Below are positions 51,272 to 61,407 of a stretch of DNA of 64,000 nucleotides, piece after piece. Every line of letters begins with the position of its first letter. The stretch's first letter is position 1. Both the position numbers and the translations under genes were made by a program. Below the pieces are notes generated by a model, which was given only the letters and a program-made list of their open reading frames with translations, was not told where the DNA came from and did not search any database. Source of the DNA: Lathyrus oleraceus (taxonomy: Eukaryota; Streptophyta; Magnoliopsida; Fabales; Fabaceae); the NCBI RefSeq assembly GCF_024323335.1, contig NC_066583.1, forward strand, positions 359,792,377 to 359,856,376, read 5' to 3'.

Positions 51272-52062
51272 TGTTGTGAAACGATGTCTAAGAAAATAGA
51301 GTACGAACAATTTCTTAATTAACATACTAAATAATTAGCACAACAAACTGCCTCAATTCGACATGTTAACTTAATCTACAAGCTAACATATTTCGACAGC
51401 ATGCTAGAACAAACTTTGACTACAACAAGCACATCTTCGACTCCTGCATGCTTGAGCAAACTTCGACTACAACATACACACCTTCTGTCGAACCATGAAG
51501 CTAACATTATCGGGATTAGAGTTTGATCTAAATACCACAAATCTCCACCTTGGAACAAACTCTACACTAACAACGGAACATACTAGCTTTCATCGTGTAG
51601 TTTTATCATCTGCATATAGAGGAAGAACTTACTATTTGACAATGTCTTGGTGATCATATTAGCAGCATTGTCATCAGTCGAAACGTTTAGCATTTGGACT
51701 TCTTCACGCTCGATTATCTCTCTGATGAAATGCAACCTCGCATCAATGTGTTTGGTTTACTCGTGATAGGTTGAATTCTTTGACATGTGTATTGCACTTT
51801 GACTATCATATTTGATAATGATGGTTCGACCTTAAAGTTTCAACTCCTTAGCAAAACCTTTAAGCCACAACGCTTCTTTCACATCTTCAGTGAGGGCAAT
51901 ATACTTTGCTTCAATGGTTACTAAGGCAATAATCTTTTGAAGTGTTGCATTCCAACTGATTCTTGTGTCAAACATACTGAACACATATCTATAAATAGAT
52001 TTTCTAGAATCCATACAACCTACAAAATCAAAGTCGATAAATCATTCGATTTCGATTTTGCT
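51272..52062 (-). mobile_element. Ty1/copia fragment, family A, LTR plus RNase H end
   Basis: 3' LTR 51272-51539 (minus strand TGTGGTATTTAGATC to GTTTCACAACA), polypurine tract AAGGTGGAGATT, then the RNase H C-terminal region with ISWNATLQKIIALVTIEAKY and EALWLKGFAKELKL (51832-52014). Same family as 42023-44593. Everything upstream of RNase H is lost at about 52062. Confidence 0.75.
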
Positions 52063-53264
52063 ATCATCATTCGATTCGTTTGGGTCTATTTAATTGGTGA
52101 AGAATTATGAGAAACAAAATTTGGATTTACACTCAGGGCATTGAAATAGAGAGATTGATAAAGGATGTTAGTGGTTTAGGGTTCCGCCGCCGCCGGAGGC
52201 GACTCCGACGCGACAGATGAGGGTTTTCAGATGAGAGGGAAGCTTGAGTTTGAATTGTTGACTGGATACGTGATGGTGAATGTTGCTCATGATTCCCTCT
52301 TTCCTCGTGTGCAATTGGGCCTTGATGCATCCTAGGCCCGTAATTTTACCATTTGCACCCCTAATAAAGCTCCTATATCCCCTAGATCCCAAGATGAAAG
52401 CTAAATGGGCCTTGTATGGATCTTGGGCAATGATTTCATTTTTACACCTTGTTCAGCTATTGCACCCCTTTGTTTGCCTTGCCATTGCATTCTTTTTGTT
52501 ATTTTTTTTTTGTATTATTTTTTTCCACATATTTCTGTTAATAATTTTAATGCTTTTTTTGACATAAAAAAAGTTAGAAATTGACATGATTAGAATTAAG
52601 ATTTTTAATTAGGTTTAATTGAATTTTGAATCATTTTTGAAATTGAGTTTTTTGAAATAAGATGATTAACCTAGAATTCTAATTAGGTTTTTGCATTTAG
52701 TTCACATGATTAAAAATACTTAGAAGTGCATATGGTTGATTTAGATTTTAATTCATTTTAGAATTTTAATTAGGAATTTTAAATTGTTTCTTAATCTTTT
52801 TAGATTTAATTGAATATTTTAATCAAATTAGGGTTCTTATTAGATTTTGATATGATTTTATGATTAATTGTAATCTTAATCAATAACATGTTTTGTTCCC
52901 TTAGTTTTAGGCTTCTTTAGAATTAAATTTAGTTGTTAATCTGATTAATCCCTAGGGTTTTCAAGTCATTATCTCCTTTTGCATTGATTTTCAACAAATT
53001 TAATCCTGATTGATTAAGTTGATCAAAATTTGCTTTAATCAACTAAATCCTTTGATTGTGCTCATTCCATATGTCTATTAAAGTGATCAAAAGTCTCTTA
53101 ATAATTTGATATGACCAATCATATATACTAGAATTGCATTGGATCTCAAGACTCCACATTCAAGATAATACAAGTTAGACATTATAGACAAATTGTAGAT
53201 TGGATTACTGTTCAAGCACAACAAAGGTTTTTCTTCAACACTAGTCAGTTATGATGCAAATTAC
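52063..53264. other. Intergenic DNA without a gene
   Basis: A GC-rich patch near 52185-52215 (CCGCCGCCGCCGG) stands out, followed by AT-rich DNA. No product recognised in any frame. Confidence 0.45.
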
Positions 53265-53700
53265 GCGTCACGGGCCTTAAGTAGTAGAGAAGGGGTGATA
53301 GGGGGCATTCCTATCCTCATTCTGAATATCTTTAGATACTGGACGAATGACCCATTTGCTCAGAGTATTCACCTCTACTAATAGACTTTAGTGCAATTTA
53401 AATCGGATAATTGACAAGTTTTTCTACACATATGTGGCATGCACATTGGAGATCAATATCTCAACCTATAAGGTTTCTTCTTCCTTCTTTCCTTTCTCTT
53501 TTTAAGACTAAAACCATTTTGTAAATAAACTCAAAACACTTAAAAATATTATTAGAATTGTGCGCCATTAGCCTTAAGCAATGGAGAAGGGATGAGAGGG
53601 AGCATTCCTATCCTCATTGTGAATATCTTTGGGTATGGGACAAATGACCTAGTTATTCAGAGTATTCATCTCCTTTCATACACTTTAGTACAATTTAAAT
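53265..53700. repeat. Direct repeat, two diverged copies about 290 bp apart
   Basis: 53265-53410 and 53555-53700 share CATTCCTATCCTCATT, GAATATCTTT, CAGAGTATTCA and CTTTAGT.CAATTTAAATC. Looks like a duplicated piece of an LTR or non-autonomous element. No ends determined. Confidence 0.65.
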
Positions 53701-54047
53701 CAAGATATCTTTTCAAATATAAAAGCAAACTCAATTCATCAAATTCAATTTTGCCTTAGGGCATCTTTTCAAACCTTTTAAGAAGGACATGTTACTGTTA
53801 GACGATAGTACCGATCTAGAAGAGGGGTTGAATAGATCAGTTTTAAAATTAAGCGCTTTTTAAAAATATTTTCAATGGTTGCGAAAGCACCCTAGATTGA
53901 AATCTTCTAAACGATCCCGTTAATGGAAAGATCGAATATACGTGAACCGAATCGAATTACTTAAGATAGAGAAAATCAACCCCTATCTGACACAATCAAT
54001 TAACTATTATGATCCTTGATATCACTACCTCCAATGATGCTCAACAC

Positions 54048-54950
54048 TAGGGGTGTTCAAAACCAAACCAACCCAATAGAAAACTGCAAACCAAACCAAA
54101 CCAAACCGAAACCGCAAAAAACCGCATTTGGTTCGGATTCGTTTGGGTCATTTTTTAATAAAACCGCACGGTTTGGTTTGGTTTGGTTTGCGGTTTGTAT
54201 TTTGCAAACCGAACTAAACCAAACCAAACCGCATTATGTTACAACCCAAACTTCACTTATCCCACATCCAACCCAAACCTCAAACCTAGTATGCCTTAAC
54301 CTTACAATTACAAATGATTTTCTCTTAATCACACTCAGGGTTTCAATTTCAACCTTCTTAAATATCTCATAATAGTATCACACATTCTTCTCATCTTCTT
54401 TTCCATGTAGGTCTCGCATATTCTACTCTAACAAGTCCTCTATTATGTTCTTTCTTTTTTATCTTTTATGTTACTATTTTCTCTTCCAATTACGTTTTTA
54501 TTGCACTTTTCTTCTCAATCTCGCATCTCTTATGTTCTTTTTTTCATCTTCTCTAATCTCTCATCTCATATGTTTTATTATAATGTCTTTGATATTATTT
54601 TATGCTATTCTTTATATTTGTCTTTTATTCCACTTTTATCTAATCTGATTTTTTGTATATTGAATGAAACGTTTTTGTCTAAATATGATGAATTTTGATG
54701 TTATTTAGTAATGTATGAATGACTAAACACAAAGTTATGTCATTATTTATAGGAGTATATATGGCTCAATAAAAATATTATAAAAAACCGAACCAATCAA
54801 ACCAACCCAAACCGCATTAATTTGGTTTGGTTTTGTTTGGTTTTATTTCTAAAAGCCAACCGAACCAAACTGAACCGCATGCTTATTTCTCTTGCGGTTC
54901 GGGTGATTTTTATCGGAAAAACCGCCCAAACCGCACCGCGAACACCCCTC
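54048..54950. mobile_element. hAT-type non-autonomous element, 903 bp
   Basis: Ends TAGGGGTGTTC and GAACACCCCTC are inverted (10 of 11), flanked by the 8-bp duplication CTCAACAC (54040-54047 and 54951-54958), the hallmark of hAT insertions. The interior is rich in AACCAAACC and GGTTTGG runs that pair with each other. No transposase. Confidence 0.85.
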
Positions 54951-55913
54951 CTCAACACAATAAGAGAGCAAGGAAAATATTACTAAGATTGTTCAAAATT
55001 AATTTTGTCGAACACTTGGTGTGCACTTCACACCAAGTATCAATTTCACTTAAGTTGAATGTGCAGAATTTTATTTAAACAATTTATCGAACAATTAATA
55101 TGCACACCAATCAAGCGATATTGATTTTACGATCAATTTCACACATAAAGTAATTAATGCATAATTTAAAGAGTTAAGGGATAGAGAGAACAAGACCGAA
55201 TTTGTTGAGGCAGTTCCCCTATCGTCCTCGCTTAGGGTACGTCTGCCCTCAATTTTAAATCTAGAATTGAGATGTTTTTATTAACACATTGCAAAGTCAA
55301 TACAAGAGAACAAATGATCGTTGACGATAAACTTCTAGAGTTGTTGCATATCCTATTTTATTCTCTCCCCTTGATTCGAGTTGAACCAAATTCTTCAAGC
55401 ACTTCGAACAAACCTCTGTTTACCGCTACCTTATTGGACGAACGCCTCGTTCTCCAAAACTTCAGCTCGGTTGATTTCGAACGCAAGTTGCTTGAACCCT
55501 AAGCTTTCTTCACAATCCTCCGTTTATCGTTACTTATTTGATTGAATCTCCTGTTCTTCAAACTTTTCACTCGATTGAATCTGCGAAGCAAAGGTTAGTG
55601 CAAAAACCTCAAGGGTTTTATTGAAGAAAAATGCACACAAAGTCTCAACCCAAACTAAGAAAATCCAATCTTATTTAGACGTTATAACAACTGCAATGCA
55701 CAATGCTCAACAAAGATTATTATGTGTGATTATTGAGAAATGTAATGAAGAATGAAGATGATGAGCACTTTGGTGTATATCTTTCACTTTTCTTGTCGAA
55801 TGCTGAAGAAGAGACAATTGAATATTTATATGATGCATGGATAAAATAACTAACATAACAACAAAATTTCACAAAGTTACACAGTAGAAAATTAAGAGAA
55901 ACAAGCGACGAGT

Positions 55914-58249
55914 TGTCATACCCCAAAATTTGCCCATTAATATTTCAAGACATTTTTTCAGGGCACTCCGACTCATTTTTATGACACTGATCTTAAAGGA
56001 ACGAAGGCCCAGCTCACGAATGACCCAAACTGGCCTGTTCGCTACACGCTCGCCTAGTGATAACATGAAATTATATCATATTTTAGGACTTAATTCAATT
56101 AAATTTTATCATTATTTATTTCAGTTCACTTTATGTTGTTAGATATTATGCGGTATTTTCTTCCTATTTGTCTCAGGTGGCTTATTTGGAAGCACAAGTA
56201 AAAATGGAGGAAAAGAGGTGCAAAAAGGAGAGAAAGCGAACCAAATAGCAAAGCCCAGCCCAAAGCGCAAGGCACAAATGCTGTGCTTGTGACGGAGTCA
56301 CAGAGGGCGTGACGAGCGTCACGCAAAACAGCCTTGTGACGGACGTCACACATGGTGTGACGAGCGTCACACCACTCCCCTACTTTTTGGGCGCAAGTAA
56401 CGCCTCAGAGACTTGAAGAGACGTTGAGGAGTGTTGGGCCCTATATCCATGCCATGAAATTAGCCACGTTGAAGACCTCTTGGCAGCAAGTAGTTACTTA
56501 ATGGTACCAATATAAATAGCCACAAGAAAACCTAAAGTGGGGGGGGGGGGCTTTTCCACATTTTTTCCCTTTTGCCGTTTTCGCTTTTGCATAGTTTCTT
56601 TTCCAGCAGCTTAGGCATTGTTTATTACGAGTTCTACACTACTTCCCTTGCAATTTCCCATTTCCTTTTTAGCATTTGGTTAATTCTTTTCGCACAATAG
56701 TTTCTACAACGGAAACTATTGTGTACCTTTTTACCGAATCTAACCTTACGTTAGGATCTAGTTTATTTCCTTCGTTTTAATTTGTTGTTTAATTGAAAAA
56801 TCCAAAAACAAATCCTACCGGCTTGTGGTGGAGTGTTCAGGACTACTGTTTAACTTACTCCGGGTAACCCTAAAGGAAACCCTGAAGGAAAAGCCGGCGG
56901 CTCCGCCCAACTCAATCCGGCATCAACCCTAAGAGTGCCAATTCAAGGTTGCAAGTCAACTGCAAACAGGTTTGCGTTACTATCGCCGCTTTATGTTCCG
57001 TGTGATACCATAATTGAATTCATAAATATATTTGAGGTTCTGCATGTAGACTTAAGTATGCATGGATACCTTGAATTGTTGTAGCGGATGCCGCTGTTTT
57101 TCGTTCTGTTTTGATCTTTGCCCTTCTGACCTGTTTTATTATAACCATGCTTTGTTTACCTGATACTATTACTGCTTTGGTGCAACTCTTGATTGCACCC
57201 CACTTGGTATTCTGACCTGTTTGCGGAATTTTGTAAGGGCTCACATACTCCCGAAGAAGGTGGCTTGCTAGGTATTCCACTTTATTTGAGGGATACCCTT
57301 ATGGAGATGGATTCCGAACTAATTAATTTTAATGGGGAGATTCATCCTAATTGCCTAATTAATTTTAACGTGGAAATTCATCTTAAATACTTAATTGTAA
57401 AACATGGCCTTTGAATATGTGATCTTGGACCTCTCTTTGTTGCCTTACGGTATTACGGTATTACGGTCATGTCCCGCGAACGTGGGGATACACTTAGCAA
57501 AGACCCTTCGATTAAATCATCATAACATAAACCATAGTCCCTCGGATGTTGCCCTCGAATGATTTTGCCCCTCGATGACCCTTCGGTGTAGCCTACGGTT
57601 AAATGATGATCGTCCCTCTGAGTGCTAAGGTATCCTTACAAATGTTGCCTTCAATGACCAAGCGATGACCCTACGATGTCCCTTTACATCCAAAGGATAA
57701 AATTACTTACTTCTCAATAGTAAGGACAATTTTACCCTCATAAGGATAGGAAACGTTCATAACGACCTTAGGAAGGTATAACTCTCAATTGCTGGATCAT
57801 AACCTAAAACATTTCCCACCCCTCACACTTCGCAAATCCTAGAAAATCACCACTTGGTATACATTCATACTAGAATCATTACCAAGTTACATTTTTCTAA
57901 ACTGTTTTTTTCTAAATCAAACGAGATAAATACTTTGTATACATTCATACGAGAATCATTACAAAGTTAAACTCTCTTTTCGAAACATTTTTAAACAATT
58001 CACCAACACTTTTCAGACAAAAATATAAGTGATCCAGCAATTAAGAGCCCATGGATAACCATGGATACAAAGGGTGCTAATACCTTCCCTTTGTATAATG
58101 TACCTCCCGAACCTAAGAATCTAAATTAAGGTCTTTCCTGTTCTTTTCCACCTTTCCTTATTGGATCAAAGAAAAGTCGGTGGCGACTCTTGCTATCCGC
58201 GACATTGCGATAAAAAGCAAAATACCCCAAGTCAGTTCACCGTATGACA
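55914..58249 (+). mobile_element. Tat-type solo LTR, 2.34 kb
   Basis: Begins TGTCATACCCCAAAATTTGC and ends CACCGTATGACA, with an 8-base inverted end and a 5-bp target duplication CGAGT (55909-55913 and 58250-58254). The start resembles that of the Tat LTR at 29074, and CGGTGGCGACTC at 58178-58189 matches the PBS-like word in the other two LTR types. Near 56290-56370 it has repeated GTGACG/CGTCAC words. No internal region, so it arose by LTR-LTR recombination or similar loss. Confidence 0.85.
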
Positions 58250-58740
58250 CGAGTCGACTCAAATAGGGGATGAGTCGACTCAAATAAAGTTTATTACCTG
58301 GTTGAGTCGACTTGTGAGTTGACTTGTTCGTACCCGTGGCAATATGATTAGGAAATGAGTCAACCTAAAGAGTTCATGAGTCAACTCATTCAGATTTTCC
58401 AGAAATGAGTCGACCTATGAGTCGACCTGTTCGGACCCAAAGGTTTTGCTTCGAGTCATGAGTCGACTCACAGAGGTTTAACTTCCAAAAATGAGTTTTC
58501 CAACATATTATGACCAATTTAGCCTATCTCTTATGAACCTAGGATGTTTACTATGATTAATTGCATGATTCACATATAAGATATACTCCTATATGCTTGA
58601 ACACACGGAACCTATATTTTGAACATGTTAAAGGATGAATTCTTTCTATGCTATGATGATATTATTCAAGGACACGATGTGGGCGAATAGAGAGGTTTGA
58701 CATCATTAAAATAAGGACTAGGCATATTTGCCCTCACATA

Positions 58741-58753
58741 CTCCCCCTTTTTT
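58741..58753 (-). promoter_or_regulatory. Polypurine tract of the SIRE/Maximus-like element
   Basis: The minus strand reads AAAAAAGGGGGAG, two bases before the LTR. Confidence 0.65.
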
Positions 58754-59590
58754 ATGATGGGAAACTGTGGCACAACGCGTATTTTGATGGATATCCTCCC
58801 CTAATTTTATGCATTCCTTTGAACATCCTGCTGTATTATTCATCTACTAATGTTTGTTCCTGCTATATTATCCATCTGCTAGTTCCTGCTATATTATCCA
58901 TCTGCTAAAGTTTGTTTGCCATTTGCTTTCTCCCCCTTTGACAACATCAAAAAGAGGCAAGGAAACAGTCAAAATTTAATCAAAATATTCAGAATCACTT
59001 AGTCAGCGACTTTGCAACACATGGTCATTAACAACAATGCACATATCATGTAGTTAATAACATAAGTACATGTATAATTAACACACGGTGAAAGAAACAA
59101 TATAGAAATAACATTATAATAGGTGTTCAACGAATACAATAAGACACATAAGTAACTGGAATAACATGCACACATAGTGAAAATTTGAAATGCGTTGAGT
59201 TTGAGCAGTCATCTAAGGTCGTCGTCCACGAAACAATTCATGTCTGCCTCTATATCCGGGAGGTGGACGTGCAAGTCTTTCTTCTTCACAGAGACTGGTT
59301 AATTCAATAACGTTCGTGTTCAACGTGTTTACGGAGCCTGCGAGAACGCGATTTGATCATTCGATCCTTTGTAGGATTGTAGAGGAAAAGGAGTTGAAAT
59401 TTTCATTGTGAGTTTGGATTTGACTCCTTAATTACGCATATCGTTCCTCTTGGATGGAAGCGAAGGATGCAAAATTATCACCTTGACTCTGAATTTGTTC
59501 CTGCGAGGCTGCAAACCTCTTATCTTGAAGTGTAGTGAAGTTGTGCTGCTGGATTTGCATGGTTCTTAACATTTCATTACTTCAGAGTTT
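58754..59590 (-). other. Spacer between env-position ORF and polypurine tract
   Basis: No gene recognised. The sequence near 59190-59580 may be the decayed tail of the ORF but has no readable frame. Confidence 0.4.
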
Positions 59591-60757
59591 TCAGATGGAG
59601 AAGAGGGTGTGAGCATATAGGATGAACGATTGTTGTCCGGGAGTAGGACCAAGCCAACCTCCATGGTCAGTGACTTGATGGTCATGCTCTATTGGTTGAG
59701 AGTGGACTTCGTTATTTGCTTCCTCTTCTTCACCTTCTTCACCTTCTTCATCTTCATCATTATCATCATCATCATCATCATCTTCTTCGTCGTCATCATC
59801 ATCATCCTCAATATCTTCCATATACCGAGCATTGGTGCATGGGACCGGTTGACGGGTTTTGTATAGTCGCGTAGAGCAATCCCAAGTGTAACCCATTAAA
59901 CTCAAGGTCTTCTGACAGAATTCTTGATGTACCGTTATGGATTTGTAAGGAATTCCTTGAACAGAAATATTTGCTCTATGAAGTACGCTTTGAATGAATG
60001 AGGGATAACAGATAGCAGTTCCTCTTCCTGACCCTTTCAGTGCAAAGATCCTACTTGCAATGTAGTACGACCAATTGACTTTTATTTTGTGTTTCAGTAC
60101 ATACACCAGGTGTACTTCGGCCTTGTTGACACGGGAGTAACCACCTTGTTTAGGACGTAGAATATACGTCACAATCCAATGCAAAATTATGTCAAGAGGC
60201 TTCAACTTCCCGGTAGTCACATTAGTAGGAAAAAGAGTGCTCTGAACAACTTCCGGAGCAAACGATTTCCTCAGCATTTTGTTTAATGCAATCCTAAAAT
60301 CATAGTCGGGTGCGTATACACTGTCGTGATCTTGAGATCAGTTGGAGACGATATTGGAGAGATCTCAAAGAGGGATTTCCACATGTCATCATTCACTTCA
60401 ACATTATGAGTACCGATGCTGGAGAAAAATCTAAAGCCCTCGAATTTTTCAGCCACGTCGGTATAGAACAATTTAACTAAACCCTCATTGTACTCAGTGT
60501 GCAGTTTAAGAATAAGTCAATGCCTTGAAAATATAACGTTCAACAACATCTGTAATGCGCATGCGTCTAGCCACTAAAAGTGAGTAAACGTATTGCTTTA
60601 TGACAGTTTTATTTTTAAACTTCTTATCATAGATTTCATCCAGATCATCAGAGAGTAGAGATAGAGCGGTTACCGAAGCATGTGATCGAGATGGAGCATT
60701 CCCAGTGTGAGAGGAGGATCCTCTAGCAGATCTCTTGTTGGAAGCTCTTGATGCCAT
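59591..60757 (-). pseudogene. Env-position ORF of the copia element; plant transposon-protein-like
   Basis: Starts at ATG 60755-60757 (MASRASNKRSARGSSSHTGN) and runs about 385 codons through two single-base frame changes, near 60508 and 60315. The middle (LKPLDIILHWIVTYILRPK, VNWSYYIASRIFALKG, GTAICYPSFIQSVLHRANI) resembles a domain annotated in legumes as putative plant transposon protein (from memory, PF20167). Near the C-terminus is a run of over 30 Asp/Glu residues with hardly any break (about 59730-59815). No signal peptide or membrane segment is evident, so an envelope role is not supported beyond its position. Function unknown. Confidence 0.65.
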
Positions 60758-60859
60758 TGGGGTATTGTTGGTGAGAGATTATTAGGGTTTTGTGTGAAGG
60801 AGGGTGGTGGAGAGAAGTAGAAGATAGAGTGACCAATATAATCAATTATGTAAGAAAAA

Positions 60860-61170
60860 AGTTTTCTTGAGAACTGAGTCGACCAGATTTCAAGAGTATA
60901 TACGCTGACCCAAGCAACAAAGAGTCGACTCACACGTGTAATGAGTGACACATTGACGTTTGAAAACCCAAAAAGTAGATCTGGGTAGCGATGAGTCGAC
61001 ACATAGGTCGACCTGCTGGGACCCAGAGATTTATGAGTCGACACACTGGTCGACCTGTTGGGACCCAAGGAGAATTCTTAGATTTATGAGTCGACTCACA
61101 GGTCGATCTGTTGGGATCCGAGGAAACGCAGAAGTTGATGAGTCGACACATTCAGTCGACTTGTTGGGAC
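60860..61170. repeat. GAGTCGAC-rich tandem repeats between pol and the extra ORF
   Basis: Units of about 42-53 bases with ATGAGTCGAC and GGTCGACCTGTTGGGACCCA, starting near 60991, 61033, 61086 and 61138. The same words recur in the element's 3' LTR at 58250-58460. Confidence 0.75.
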
Positions 61171-61407
61171 ATATGTTACTAGTTTGATGATATGAGGCTC
61201 AAACCCATTTTCTTAACGCACAATGCATGATATATGACATACCTAAGCAAGTTTAATCATGATTCAAGCATAAACATGGATCATACTTAGTTCAAATCAA
61301 TCATGAATATCAAAGTTTTGCAAGTATGTATACATACAAATTTGATTAATATGGGTCAAATGAATAGGAACAATATTACCTCCAATGATGATAGACGACA
61401 AGTGCCT

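Larger units (their letters stand above)
53796..58738 (-). mobile_element. 3' LTR of the SIRE/Maximus-like element (interrupted)
   Basis: The minus strand starts TGTGAGGGCAAATATGCC just after a polypurine tract and ends GTACTATCGTCTAACA. Leaving out the two insertions and their duplicated targets gives about 1.69 kb. GTACCGATCTAGAAGAGG-type sequence near its left end is, from memory, characteristic of this lineage. Confidence 0.65.

Noticed and set aside
52130..52400. Possible gene start in the GC-rich patch
   Set aside because: Frames are short, overlap on both strands and show no domain or splice-supported continuation.
54445..54698. Hydrophobic plus-strand frames that could suggest a membrane protein
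   Set aside because: Phe/Leu-rich translation of T-rich DNA inside the hAT-type element; overlapping frames give the same look.
56182..56370. Frames across the GTGACG cluster
   Set aside because: Low-complexity LTR sequence; no domain.
59630..59874. His/Ile-rich plus-strand frames
   Set aside because: Antisense of the acidic run of the minus-strand ORF.
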